In this document: positions 19,348 through 28,649 of the stretch, in pieces | How the letters are laid out: every line of letters begins with the position of its first letter | Position numbering within the stretch: position 1 is the first letter of the stretch | Origin: Legionella maceachernii | Lineage (GTDB): Bacteria; Pseudomonadota; Gammaproteobacteria; Legionellales; Legionellaceae | Direction of reading: 5' to 3' | Assembly (NCBI RefSeq): GCF_900167045.1 | Contig: NZ_FUXJ01000009.1 | Span: forward strand, 1 to 64,000 | DNA: 64,000 bases | Made by a program: the position numbers and the translations under genes | The notes under the pieces: generated by a model | Seen by the model: the letters and a program-made list of their open reading frames with translations, nothing else | Told to the model about the DNA's origin: nothing | Database searches by the model: none

Positions 19348-20730
19348 CTAGTGTGAAAGTTTTTTCATCGTGTTTACGTAGGCTTTGAATACCTCATCCT
19401 CCGCAACATGCCTAAAGTTTTTTACGACATGTTTTCCTCCCGCAATCACATGCCGAACAGGATTAGTGTTCGTAGCAAAAACTAAGGCATCTAAAATGTG
19501 ACTGTTCGATCGAAATAAAAGCGAAGGGCTTTGGGTGTCGAGAACAATGAAATCAGCACGTTTACCCATTTCAATAGTGCCTGCAGGACGTCCTAATGCT
19601 TGCGCTCCTCCCTGCAGCGCCATACGGTAGAGTGAGGTGCCAACAGAGGGTTCATTGGGTGTTTTTACAATAGCGCGTTCCTGGTGAAGGAGTCGCTGAC
19701 CGTATTCAAGCAGGCGTAATTCTTCAATACCACTCACGGCGATATTACTATCAGTACCAATTCCCCATTTCCCTTTTTCACGAAGGTATTCGGGTAAATT
19801 GAATAAACCGTCACCTAGATTTGCCTCGGTGATCGGACAAAGCCCAACAACCGCATGACTACGGGCAAGGCGCTGCGTTTCGAGCGTTGTCATATGAGTG
19901 GCATGAATAAGGCACCAATGCTGGTTGACGTCCACATTACTCAATAACCATTCTACTGGACGTTGTGCACACCAGTGTAAGCAATCTTCGACTTCTTTTG
20001 TTTGTTCCGCAATGTGGATATGAATGGGGCTTTTAGGGGCGATGTGGTGCATGCCAGCCGTGGCGTATTGCAGCATCTCTGGTGTGACGGCGCGAAGTGA
20101 ATGATGAGCCAATCCAATCGTGACTTGCGGATTATTTTTATAAGTTTTTCGAAGCGATGCGATCATCTCAAGGATGTGTGTCTCATCATTAATAAATCGT
20201 TTTTGATTGTCTGCAGGTTTTTGTCCGCCAAATCCACTGTACTTATAGAGTACAGGCAAATGAGTGATTGCAATCCCAACTTCCAAGGCAGCAGAAATGA
20301 TATGGTGTGAGGTTAAGCCTCTTTCCTGATAAGGCTTGCCGTTCGGTTGATGATGAATATAATGAAATTCGCCGACAGTCGTAAATCCAGCTTTAAGCAT
20401 TTCGATGTACACTTGAGCTGCAATTGCCTGCAAATCATCCGGGGTTAGTTTTTCAAGAAATCGGTACATGATTTCTCGCCAAGTCCAAAAGCTATCTTTC
20501 TCTGCGGTTGCTCGCTCAGCAAGTCCTGCCATAGCACGTTGGAATGCATGAGAATGAAGATTCAGCATGCCTGGAAGCAGGAGCCCTTCAAGGCGAATGG
20601 CATGCCTGGATGTTTGATTACCGCTAATGTGGGTAATGTATCCTGTCTCGTCTACCTCAATCAGCACATCATCAGCCCATCCGTTGGATAAAAGTGCGCT
20701 GCTGGCTAAATAACTACAGTGAGGATGCAA
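19348..20730 (-). CDS. hutF: Formimidoylglutamate deiminase
   Basis: A 460-residue amidohydrolase-superfamily enzyme that converts N-formimidoyl-glutamate to N-formylglutamate and ammonia. The metal-binding motif LNLHSHAFQRAMAGL lies at about residues 56-70. Further family markers are the HHSLRA segment, HIHIAEQTKEVEDC, and GIGTDSNIAVSGIEELRLLE near residue 330. GGGGG about 9 bases ahead of the ATG serves as ribosome binding site. Product handed to hutG, immediately downstream. hutH, hutU and hutI are not in the window. Confidence 0.93.
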   Translation of the reverse strand: MHPHCSYLASSALLSNGWADDVLIEVDETGYITHISGNQTSRHAIRLEGLLLPGMLNLHSHAFQRAMAGLAERATAEKDSFWTWREIMYRFLEKLTPDDLQAIAAQVYIEMLKAGFTTVGEFHYIHHQPNGKPYQERGLTSHHIISAALEVGIAITHLPVLYKYSGFGGQKPADNQKRFINDETHILEMIASLRKTYKNNPQVTIGLAHHSLRAVTPEMLQYATAGMHHIAPKSPIHIHIAEQTKEVEDCLHWCAQRPVEWLLSNVDVNQHWCLIHATHMTTLETQRLARSHAVVGLCPITEANLGDGLFNLPEYLREKGKWGIGTDSNIAVSGIEELRLLEYGQRLLHQERAIVKTPNEPSVGTSLYRMALQGGAQALGRPAGTIEMGKRADFIVLDTQSPSLLFRSNSHILDALVFATNTNPVRHVIAGGKHVVKNFRHVAEDEVFKAYVNTMKKLSH

Positions 20731-20826
20731 GGCAACCCCCTTTTGAGGTTATTATTTTAGTTGTCATAAATCATTATCCACTCATTTTTAGAAAGGGGGC
20801 AAGCAAAGCCACGACGATAGGCCATT

Positions 20827-21267
20827 TTAGCTTTCACCGATCCGTTTCAATTCTTGTTCGCCAAAAATCGCAGACGCATGAGTGTAATATTTAAATTCGA
20901 GTAAATTATTACTGGGATCTTTAATAAAAAAAGACTGATGTTCTATCTTAGACTGAGGAAAGCGCGTTTTTAACGGCACCTCAAATTGCATTTGCTGCTT
21001 CGTTAAGTGGTGTACAAATGCGTCAAACTCGGCTTTTTCAAGAAAAATCAAGCCAAAGTGTCGGGGATAAATACCTTGTTGCATTGGTAGGAGGGTATCG
21101 ATTTTATGAGCAACAATTTGATGATTCCCGAATTGAAAAATGAGGGCATGCTCTGATTCACGCCCAAGCTTACAGCCGAGCTGTTCTAGATAAAAACGTT
21201 TCGCTAAGTCAAAATCATGAATTGGAAAAGCTAAGTGGAAGAGTGTATTCGTCGTATCGTTAATCAT
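20827..21267 (-). CDS. VOC (glyoxalase/dioxygenase) family protein
   Basis: A 146-residue single-domain protein of the vicinal oxygen chelate superfamily. The frame is open for 38 further codons upstream, but the internal ATG at 21267 (MINDTTNTLFHLAFPIHDFD) begins right at the fold, so it is preferred. Candidate metal ligands are His in LFHLAFPI, His in RHFGLIF, and Glu in NLLEFKYY, the usual H/H/E pattern. FFIKDPSNNLLEFKYY is a typical C-terminal VOC strand. The substrate is unknown. It lies upstream of the hut pair in the same orientation, separated by 96 bases. Confidence 0.75.
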   Translation of the reverse strand: MINDTTNTLFHLAFPIHDFDLAKRFYLEQLGCKLGRESEHALIFQFGNHQIVAHKIDTLLPMQQGIYPRHFGLIFLEKAEFDAFVHHLTKQQMQFEVPLKTRFPQSKIEHQSFFIKDPSNNLLEFKYYTHASAIFGEQELKRIGES

Positions 21268-21435
21268 CAAAGTTAATCCCAATGCATTTGTCGATTTTGT
21301 TGAAATATAAAATAATTTCTCATCGTTTTTAGAACATTGCAAGAGTAAAAAAACATCCTGAAGAATAGTATCCATTCGCAATCATTTCATTTTCCCCTTA
21401 ATGGCCAAACAATTCGAGTGCAAAAGGGGTCTCAT

Positions 21436-22539
21436 TTATAATGGTTGATTCTGATGTAAAGTATCGAGAAAATCGGTCATTGTTGCCAAATCTGGTCCTG
21501 GATGAAGCAATAATGGCCACTTAAAGAGCATTATCGTTAACACATTCCGATGCTCCGCTAAGTTTAAATCATCACTTCCTGATTTATTGGGAATCATTTG
21601 CTGGATAGCATCGTATTTACTCTTTAAATGTTGCTTAATCTTATTGATGATTGAGGAATGGTTGTGGCTATCCAGTAAGCAGAAAGCGAGCCCCACTTCA
21701 GCGACAATATCGGGTTTAACTCTCTTTAAGATGATCTCAATGTGTTGCTCAAAATAGCGATATATCCACTGGAAATGCTTATAGTTTACTCGCTTTTGAT
21801 AATAGTTGCTTGCCGCAAAAATGATATGAGTCATGCCATAAATTTTATCTTCAAACGCCTTGTCATTAAGGTAAGAATCGTTACTGTCCGTAAATAAATT
21901 TTGAAAGAGATGAATGTATTCTTTTCTAAGATCGATCAACTTAAGCCGATTAAGAAGAAAAATAAAATTAGCCACTTGGGCGGGTGATGTTTTTATCACT
22001 GAACGATTTAAGAGAAACCGGTTCAGGGGGCGCAGGTTTTTTTTGATTTGCGACATCGCTAATTGGGCATGAGGATATAACGGTGAATTTAAGAGATGGA
22101 ACTGCTGTGCATGATCAAGAATAAGGAGTATTTTAAGTAGATGACTCATTTCCGGAAATTGAGCGAGAAAGGTTTTTCGTTTTGCTGCTTTTGAGAGGCT
22201 CTTATGAGCAGGTTTTAGGCTCGTATGAAAATGGGCACGTTTAGAATTTATTGTGTGTAATAAATGATTGAGCTGGGTGCTTTCAATATATTGAAAAGCG
22301 ATAATCGGATATAAATACGCTTTTTTACCCGTGATTCGGTATAACCGGACAGCATAATGCGCTTGGACAATGGGTTTGAGTTTAAAGAGGTTACTGTCGA
22401 ATTTTTGTTGTATCTGGTCGGCTATAGCTGCATTGCAAGCCTCTGAGAATTGGCTAAGCAAATATAAAAACAAAATGAAGTAAAAGTTTAAGTTTTTTAA
22501 AACTGCCATAGACGCATATTTACGAGGGATTTTCACCAA
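21436..22539 (-). CDS. Exported or membrane-anchored helical protein of unknown function
   Basis: A 367-residue protein with a hydrophobic N-terminal segment at about residues 15-33 (NLNFYFILFLYLLSQFSEAC), a signal peptide or anchor; the final Cys in a non-canonical context makes a lipoprotein unlikely. The rest is rich in Leu, His and Lys and looks almost entirely alpha-helical, with helix-turn spacing reminiscent of tetratricopeptide-like folds but without a clear repeat. The segment KPDIVAEVGLAFCLLDSHNH is the most distinctive. I do not recognise the family; a DUF3541-type protein is a guess. It stands alone. Confidence 0.65.
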   Translation of the reverse strand: MVKIPRKYASMAVLKNLNFYFILFLYLLSQFSEACNAAIADQIQQKFDSNLFKLKPIVQAHYAVRLYRITGKKAYLYPIIAFQYIESTQLNHLLHTINSKRAHFHTSLKPAHKSLSKAAKRKTFLAQFPEMSHLLKILLILDHAQQFHLLNSPLYPHAQLAMSQIKKNLRPLNRFLLNRSVIKTSPAQVANFIFLLNRLKLIDLRKEYIHLFQNLFTDSNDSYLNDKAFEDKIYGMTHIIFAASNYYQKRVNYKHFQWIYRYFEQHIEIILKRVKPDIVAEVGLAFCLLDSHNHSSIINKIKQHLKSKYDAIQQMIPNKSGSDDLNLAEHRNVLTIMLFKWPLLLHPGPDLATMTDFLDTLHQNQPL

Positions 22540-22764
22540 AAAAGCGAAACTTTATCATTTATCACTAAAATTGCAATTCTTAATTTCCTTGATAGAAAAA
22601 TCCAAATTAATAGTGGTTCCTTATTTTTCGGCGATCATTGAGAAAATTATTTGCTATTGATTGAGCAGAAACCAAAGAAGAAATTCATTGTAAAAAGGTG
22701 GAATGTGAATGACACAGCTGTATTTTTTTATTACAATAGTGCAATCTCAATAGTGGGGGCAAAA

Positions 22765-23490
22765 ATGATTATCGCTGTTTTCTCTATAGGCCAATTTATA
22801 TCCTCCGATGTGCAAAAATTGAAAGACGGCTTTACACAATATTTTGCTAGTCGAAATCCGGAAATCACTGGACAAAAGATTTGGGATTGGATGGTTCCCA
22901 ATTTAAAACCTTTAAGAGTAGCTGATATCACTCTTGAACAATTTTGTGAAAATCTAAACCAGCATTTCAAGGTTCAAATGAGCTTCGCTGATTTTCAGGC
23001 GATTTTTAATTCCATGGCCCAGGTTAATGAGGAATCGTTAAAGCGAATTTCCGAATTTAAAGCCTTATTAGAGGCAAACAAGGATATCCAAATTTTATTA
23101 GTCTCGCACACGAATTATTCCCATTTTAATTTTGTTCTTAAACAAATTGGTGAGCGGTTACCTCCTTTTGGAATCATCAGCGCGAAAAACGATTGGCCTA
23201 AAGACGCTCAAATTTTGTTTGTTCCTTCAATGCATTCCAAATGCCCTGAACATCCTGACACTTTAAAGTATGCATTAACAAAACTTGAAGTAGGCCCCGA
23301 AATACCTTTAGTTTCTTTCCTAAATACCATTCTGCAATTTGAGGGACATCCTCATTTCCGATACATCAATGCAGGTGCCGTTTTAAATCCGCAGGCCATA
23401 ATGGCCCAATTAGGAGAGGTGCGTGCAGAAATTGTTGGACCAGAAAGCAAAGAAGGAAAAGAGGTAACAATAAGGTTGTTTTCTCATTAA
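22765..23490 (+). CDS. HAD-like protein lacking the catalytic aspartate motif
   Basis: ATG 22765 is chosen because GGGGGC lies at 22755-22760 and the fold begins there; the frame is open for 38 more codons upstream. The 241-residue product resembles a haloacid-dehalogenase hydrolase with a helical cap: a hydrophobic first strand (MIIAVFSIGQF), a helical region to about residue 105, then ILLVSHTNYSHF in the position of HAD motif II. Where HAD motif I should read DxDxT, no Asp is present, and no clear motif III/IV DD pair is seen. It may be a non-catalytic relative. No neighbour suggests a role. Confidence in the gene is high and in the family modest. Confidence 0.6.
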   Translation: MIIAVFSIGQFISSDVQKLKDGFTQYFASRNPEITGQKIWDWMVPNLKPLRVADITLEQFCENLNQHFKVQMSFADFQAIFNSMAQVNEESLKRISEFKALLEANKDIQILLVSHTNYSHFNFVLKQIGERLPPFGIISAKNDWPKDAQILFVPSMHSKCPEHPDTLKYALTKLEVGPEIPLVSFLNTILQFEGHPHFRYINAGAVLNPQAIMAQLGEVRAEIVGPESKEGKEVTIRLFSH

Positions 23491-23593
23491 AGAGTGGCCT
23501 AGATCGATAAGAAGCACCTTATTTTAGTGAACCTGGTATTGAAACACTCGCCTCGATAAAATGAAGCGATTAACTTTAAGCTCATCGAGCACA

Positions 23594-24655
23594 ATGACAA
23601 AAGTACGTAAAATTATCCATATTGATATGGATTGTTTTTATGCCGCGATAGAAGTTCGTGACAATCCTTCCTTGGCTCATAAACCTGTGGCTGTAGGAGG
23701 TGCATCGGATAGACGAGGCGTGCTATGTACTTGCAATTACATTGCTCGACAATATGGCGTTCGCTCAGCAATGCCGACGGCCATGGCCCAGCGTCTATGT
23801 CCCGATCTTTTAGTCCTACCAGTCAATATGCCTAAGTATCGGCAAGTCTCTCAGGTGATCAATTCCATTTTTAAAGAGTTTACTGATTGTGTTGAACCGT
23901 TATCGTTAGATGAAGCGTTTCTTGATGTAACCGATTGTACGCAGTATCGAGGAAGTGGCACATGGATCGCAGAAGCAATTAGTTTAAAAATTTGGCATGC
24001 GGAAAAATTAACCGCTTCTGCGGGCGTGGCACCTAACAAGTTTTTAGCAAAAATAGCGAGTGCTTGGAAAAAGCCCAATGGATTATGTGTGATTCGTCCT
24101 GAGGATGTCATGTTATTTGTGAACCAATTGCCGGTAGCTAAGCTTTTTGGCGTTGGAAAAGTCACTGCCACAAAACTAAGAAGCATGAATATTATGACAT
24201 GCGCTGATTTACAGGAAATTCCTTTACGCGTATTAATTCAACATTTTGGGAAGTTGGGACAGCATCTTTATAATCAATGCCGAGGCATTGATGATCGCCC
24301 AGTCCAGCCTAATCGAGTGCGTAAATCGTTAAGTGTTGAAACCACGCTGACTGCGAATATTAATGATTCAGCACAAGCACGGCAGATTATTGATGATTTA
24401 TATAAAAAATTGTTAAAGCGAATTGCCGATTCAGCGTCTGATTTTTTGATAAAAAATCAGTACATTAAAATTAAGTTTGAGGACTTTCAATTAATAACTG
24501 CAGAAGTTAAGAATAGTCAAGTAAATCTGCAGGCGTTTTATGATTTATTCAATAAAATCTATAACGAACAAAAGCCAATCCGTTTAATCGGTTTAGGGGT
24601 TCATTTCCATTCTGATGAAAAAAACGATGGATTTATTCAGCAATCCCTTTTTTAA
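23594..24655 (+). CDS. dinB: DNA polymerase IV
   Basis: Y-family translesion polymerase. The frame opens at 23561, but ATG 23594 (MTKVRKIIHIDMDCFYAAIE) matches the family start and gives 353 residues, against 351 in E. coli. Catalytic metal ligands are D11 in HIDMDCF and D106/E107 in SLDEAF. Palm, thumb (the VGKVTATKLRSM helix-hairpin-helix) and little finger follow. The protein ends QQSLF, a good sliding-clamp binding motif (QxxLF). No LexA-type operator was recognised upstream. Confidence 0.95.
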   Translation: MTKVRKIIHIDMDCFYAAIEVRDNPSLAHKPVAVGGASDRRGVLCTCNYIARQYGVRSAMPTAMAQRLCPDLLVLPVNMPKYRQVSQVINSIFKEFTDCVEPLSLDEAFLDVTDCTQYRGSGTWIAEAISLKIWHAEKLTASAGVAPNKFLAKIASAWKKPNGLCVIRPEDVMLFVNQLPVAKLFGVGKVTATKLRSMNIMTCADLQEIPLRVLIQHFGKLGQHLYNQCRGIDDRPVQPNRVRKSLSVETTLTANINDSAQARQIIDDLYKKLLKRIADSASDFLIKNQYIKIKFEDFQLITAEVKNSQVNLQAFYDLFNKIYNEQKPIRLIGLGVHFHSDEKNDGFIQQSLF

Positions 24656-24758
24656 TTTTTGGCTTCTTACTTTTGTAAGTTGGCCGTAGCTGCCTATTAA
24701 AACTTTATGATATACTCTGAAGTTTTGTGAACTAGGTGAGCTTTGAGGATAAAAAAAC

Positions 24759-25172
24759 ATGAATGTAGATAGCGTTTACCCAAAAGTAAGGGAGATTATC
24801 GCTGATGTGCTGGTTATTGACGAAGAAGACGTGTCTTTGAACAGCCGATTGATTAGTGATTTGGGTGCCGAGTCCATTGACTTTCTTGATTTGGTTTTTC
24901 AATTAGAAAAAGAATTTAGTATCAAAATTCCGCGCGGTCAATTAGAAAAAAATGCCCGAGGCGATTTAGCGGAAGATGAATTTGAAAAAGGTGGTGTATT
25001 GACAGTGAAAGGCATGCAAGCCCTTAAAAATTATTTAAGTGAAGTGCCTGGGGAATACTTCAAAGCAAATATGAAAGTAAGTGAAATCCCAATGCTGTTT
25101 ACTGTGGAAACTTTTTGCAAGCTGGTTGTTACAGCTACTAATGAACAAAAAACTTGTGAAATTGTTGCCTAA
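24759..25172 (+). CDS. Acyl carrier protein, AcpXL type, for very-long-chain fatty acids
   Basis: A 137-residue acyl carrier protein. The phosphopantetheine attachment serine is S39 in DLGAESIDFLDLVFQLEKEF. This wording, with DFLD and VF..EKEF, matches rhizobial AcpXL better than the housekeeping AcpP (DSLDTVEL). The protein is much longer than the usual 80-95 residues, because about 45 residues (RGDLAEDEFEKGG onward) extend or interrupt the third and fourth helices. GAGGA precedes the ATG. Its stop overlaps the next start by one base (TAATG). By analogy with the rhizobial cluster it carries the growing C26-C28 chain for lipid A. Confidence 0.88.
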   Translation: MNVDSVYPKVREIIADVLVIDEEDVSLNSRLISDLGAESIDFLDLVFQLEKEFSIKIPRGQLEKNARGDLAEDEFEKGGVLTVKGMQALKNYLSEVPGEYFKANMKVSEIPMLFTVETFCKLVVTATNEQKTCEIVA

Positions 25173-26074
25173 TGCGATTCTTATTTGTTGACCGAATATT
25201 GCAATTATCGCCTGGTGAAATAGCCCGGGGGATAAAACACATCACGCGTGATGATGCCTATCTTTGTCACGATGAACAGGGAAGACTTTGCTTTATTCCT
25301 TCCCTGATAGGCGAAACATTAGGCCAATTGGCCGCTTGGAATGTGATGTTTGCTAATGATTTTACGCTAAGACCCGTGGCGGGTGTTGTTTCAAGCGCAC
25401 GATTGCATCGCCCTGCGTATGTGGGAGAAACCTTATTCCTAGAGTCCGTTATTGAGTCGCTCGATAACCGCGCTGTCCAATACCACAGCATTGCTTATGT
25501 CGGTGATGAAGTGGTATTTACCATTGATGGCGCTTTGGGGCCATTGTTGCCCATGGCTGGTTTCATCGATGAGCAAATTGTCCGCAGACAGTTTGCTGAA
25601 ATAAACCGGCCAGGCGATTGGTCTCAGCGACAGGCGCTGACATCTAGCTCCGAGTTAGCTTCTGAATTAGCTTCTGCTAAAGCCGGGCTACCTGGCAGCC
25701 AGATGTTGTTTGATCGCATACTCGATTCTGAACCCGGGGTAAGTTTAACCGCTGAAAAATGCATCACGCGAGCCGCCTCCTATTTCAACGATCATTTCCC
25801 TAACAATCCTGTTCTACCAATGACTGTTTTGTTGGAGTGTAAACTCAATTTGGCGCGTGAATTTATAGCTCGTGCATCGTTTAACCAATGCTATCAGGTC
25901 AGTGAATTACGTAAAATCAAAATGAATGAATTTGTTCATCCAGGTAGCGTGCTAATTACCCATCTTAAAGTGAAAGAGCAAAATGATCAGCAGTTAATTT
26001 TGCATTATCGAAGCGAAGTGGATGGTAAACGAGTATGTGTTCTAGACCTGGTAATGACGACGAAAGGTAATTAA
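25172..26074 (+). CDS. Double hot-dog 3-hydroxyacyl-ACP dehydratase (FabZ-like)
   Basis: A 300-residue protein of two FabZ-like hot-dog domains, at about residues 1-130 and 165-300. Each starts with the same phrase: FVDRILQLSPGE at residue 5 and LFDRILDSEPGV at residue 179. The second domain has the FabZ active site: H208 in NDHFPNNPVLP and E222 fourteen residues later, the spacing of known FabZ. The first domain has no HFP motif (CFIPSLIGETLGQ instead) and is probably structural. It takes the place of fabZXL in the rhizobial VLCFA cluster, where the enzyme is a single domain. Coupled by overlap to the acyl carrier gene. Confidence 0.85.
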   Translation: MRFLFVDRILQLSPGEIARGIKHITRDDAYLCHDEQGRLCFIPSLIGETLGQLAAWNVMFANDFTLRPVAGVVSSARLHRPAYVGETLFLESVIESLDNRAVQYHSIAYVGDEVVFTIDGALGPLLPMAGFIDEQIVRRQFAEINRPGDWSQRQALTSSSELASELASAKAGLPGSQMLFDRILDSEPGVSLTAEKCITRAASYFNDHFPNNPVLPMTVLLECKLNLAREFIARASFNQCYQVSELRKIKMNEFVHPGSVLITHLKVKEQNDQQLILHYRSEVDGKRVCVLDLVMTTKGN

Positions 26075-26079
26075 TCATT

Positions 26080-27378
26080 ATGAAAAACAGACGAGTCGCA
26101 ATTACAGGCTTGGGCGTTGTTTCTCCTTTGGGCAATGATGTACAGACGACTTGGCATAACTTATTGGAAGGTAAGTCTGGAATTGCTGAGATAAGTCATT
26201 TTGATGCCAGTGCTTTTCCTACATACATCGCTGCAGAAGTAAAACAATTCCAGCCTAATCCTGCTATTAAGGGCAAGCATACTCGATTTTCAATGCAGTT
26301 TACTCAGTATGCTTTGGATGCTGCGTATCAAGCATTCATCGATGCTGGGATAAGACCAACACCACAAAGTGCTTCCCGTTGGGGCGTGGTTACTGGCAGT
26401 GGTATGATGACAGCAGAGTTTTCATACCTACAACGATTCCAAAGCACTTGTGCTGCCGAAGGCAAACCGAATTGGGAGCAACTTCAGGAGCGCACTCACC
26501 AATTTTACAGCCTAGTTGATTTTGGAAAGACCACCTCAAATTCTGGATTGTCCTTATTAATACAACAATTTGGAATTGAAGGCTATGCCTCTTCAGTGCA
26601 CACTGCTTGTGCTTCAGGTGGACAAGCGCTCGGTTTGGCAATGCAAGTGATTCGGCGTGGTGAGGCTGATTTTATGTTAGCAGGCGGTTTTGATTCAATG
26701 ATTAACCCCTTAGGGCTATCGAGTTTTTGCCTGCTTGGCGCCTTGTCCACTTATAATGACACACCAGAAACGGCTAGCCGACCCTTCGATGCCACCCGCA
26801 ATGGTTTTGTTTTAGGCGAAGGAGCTGCCTTTCTAATTCTTGAAGAATGGTCTAAAGCGAAAGCGCGAGGCGCTCGAATTTATGCTGAATTAGCAGGTGA
26901 AGGCAACTCATTAAGTTCATATCGTATTACCGATTCACACCCAAATGGTGATGGGGCAATTCAAGCCATTGAGAGAGCCCTTAAAGATGCGGGTGTAAAG
27001 GCAAGCGATGTAGACTATATTAATGCGCACGGCACATCGACGAAAATGAATGATTTGAGTGAAACCAATGCGGTGAAAGCGGTGTTTGGTGCTCAAACTA
27101 AGCGATTGCCCATTAGTTCGACAAAAAGCCAGACTGGACATCTTATTGCAGCTGCAGGTGCGCTGGAAGCGGTGTTATCTGTGTTGTCCATCAACCACGG
27201 CCAAATTCCGAAAACTGCCAATTTGACTACGCCTGATCCAGAGTGCGATCTTGATTACGTTGTCGATGGTCCCCGTGAAAAATCGGTGGGCGTTGTCTTA
27301 TCCAATTCTTTTGGCTTTGGTGGTTCAAATAGCTGTTTGCTATTTAAGCATCCTGAATTTGATGGAGTGATTAAATGA
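26080..27378 (+). CDS. 3-oxoacyl-ACP synthase (KAS II / FabF type), catalytic
   Basis: A 432-residue condensing enzyme of the FabF family. The catalytic triad is complete: C177 in VHTACASGGQ, H317 in NAHGTST and H354 in KSQTGHLIAAAG, with the conserved K349. Gly-rich GFGGSNS closes the active site near the C terminus. It corresponds in position to fabF2XL of the rhizobial very-long-chain cluster and presumably extends the acyl chain on the upstream carrier protein, perhaps as a heterodimer with the next gene. It overlaps the next start by 4 bases (ATGA). Confidence 0.92.
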   Translation: MKNRRVAITGLGVVSPLGNDVQTTWHNLLEGKSGIAEISHFDASAFPTYIAAEVKQFQPNPAIKGKHTRFSMQFTQYALDAAYQAFIDAGIRPTPQSASRWGVVTGSGMMTAEFSYLQRFQSTCAAEGKPNWEQLQERTHQFYSLVDFGKTTSNSGLSLLIQQFGIEGYASSVHTACASGGQALGLAMQVIRRGEADFMLAGGFDSMINPLGLSSFCLLGALSTYNDTPETASRPFDATRNGFVLGEGAAFLILEEWSKAKARGARIYAELAGEGNSLSSYRITDSHPNGDGAIQAIERALKDAGVKASDVDYINAHGTSTKMNDLSETNAVKAVFGAQTKRLPISSTKSQTGHLIAAAGALEAVLSVLSINHGQIPKTANLTTPDPECDLDYVVDGPREKSVGVVLSNSFGFGGSNSCLLFKHPEFDGVIK

Positions 27379-28649
27379 GCGACTCCAACCGAGTTTTCAT
27401 TACCGGCTTAAGTGCGCTGACACCTTGCGGCGAAACTGCTGAGCAAACGTGGCAGGCTATACTTGCTGGTCAGAGTGGAATAGCTGAGCTGACTCAATGG
27501 GATTTATCCTCTTGGTCGCATCGTTTAGGCGGGGAGCTTAAACATTTCCAGCCTGCAAAAATGTTACCTGATCGCAAGTTGATGAAAGTGATTTCCCGCC
27601 AAGACGTGCTAGGGATTAATGCAGCAGTGCAAGCCGTACAGCATAGTGGTTTGCTTAATTACCGAGACACTTTAGACAACTTGGATGCGTTTAACGAACA
27701 AACCGCTATCTATGTTGGTTCACCGGGCAATAAGTATTTTCAACAAGAAGATTTCTTACCACTTCTCGCCAAAACGGGCAATGACATGCAAGCTTTTGCA
27801 GAGCAGCTATTTGATGAAGTGCACCCGATGTGGCTACTACGCATTTTACCGAACAACGTTTTAGCTTATACAGGGATTAGTTACGGATTTAAAGGGCCGA
27901 ATCACAATATCACAAATCATGCTATTGGGGGTATGCAGGCTATCTGCGAGGCTTATCAAGCATTAAAGCATGGGCAGGCGGAGCGGGCAGTTGTGGTAGC
28001 CTATGACGTATTGGAGCCCCAAGCTCTCTTTTATTATGAAAAAATAGGCGTAATTAGCACTCGCCATCTGAAACCTTTTGATATAGAGCGTGACGGAACA
28101 ATTTTAGCGGATGGTGCTGCAGCATTCATTTTGGAAACAGAAGCGAGCGCAAAGGCCCGTTCAGCAACCTGCTATGGTGAAATCCTTGCTGGGAGGGCTG
28201 CTAGTGAAGCTTCCGGTTTATTTTCGATCGAAGCGGAAGGTAAGCATTTAGCTAATTTATTATCAAGGACATTGGAAGAGGAATCCATTAACCTCACAGA
28301 GATTGGTATGGTTGTCGCTCACGGTAATGGTAATCATAAATCAGATGATAGCGAAGCTCAGGCCATTCAAACGGTTTTTGCTGAAAATAAAGTTCCAGTA
28401 ACTGCTTTAAAATGGTCATATGGCCATACCATTTCAGCTTCGGGTATTTTAGATGCGGTTATGACCACTTATGCAATTCGTGATAATTGCGTTCCAGGTA
28501 TCGCAAATTTTGTGAAGCCAGCACCTCTTTGTGAGGAGCTTAATATCAGTGCCGAACATAGGCCATTAGGGGCTAGTAAAACTGCAATGATAATCAATCG
28601 TGGTTTTGCAAGTATGAATGCGTGTTTAGTGATTAAAGCGTGTGACTAG
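27375..28649 (+). CDS. Ketoacyl synthase-like subunit without catalytic Cys
   Basis: A 424-residue FabF-family protein. Aligned by eye with the preceding gene, the nucleophile motif TACASGG becomes TNHAIGG, so His182 replaces the catalytic Cys. Both His (H316 in VVAHGNGN, H351 in KWSYGHTISASG) and K346 are kept. A condensing enzyme without its Cys cannot form the acyl-enzyme; the parallel is the chain-length factor of type II polyketide synthases, a Cys-less partner that sets product length. It occupies the fabF1XL position. It overlaps its neighbours on both sides (4 and 8 bases), consistent with stoichiometric production with the catalytic synthase. Confidence 0.88.
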   Translation: MSDSNRVFITGLSALTPCGETAEQTWQAILAGQSGIAELTQWDLSSWSHRLGGELKHFQPAKMLPDRKLMKVISRQDVLGINAAVQAVQHSGLLNYRDTLDNLDAFNEQTAIYVGSPGNKYFQQEDFLPLLAKTGNDMQAFAEQLFDEVHPMWLLRILPNNVLAYTGISYGFKGPNHNITNHAIGGMQAICEAYQALKHGQAERAVVVAYDVLEPQALFYYEKIGVISTRHLKPFDIERDGTILADGAAAFILETEASAKARSATCYGEILAGRAASEASGLFSIEAEGKHLANLLSRTLEEESINLTEIGMVVAHGNGNHKSDDSEAQAIQTVFAENKVPVTALKWSYGHTISASGILDAVMTTYAIRDNCVPGIANFVKPAPLCEELNISAEHRPLGASKTAMIINRGFASMNACLVIKACD

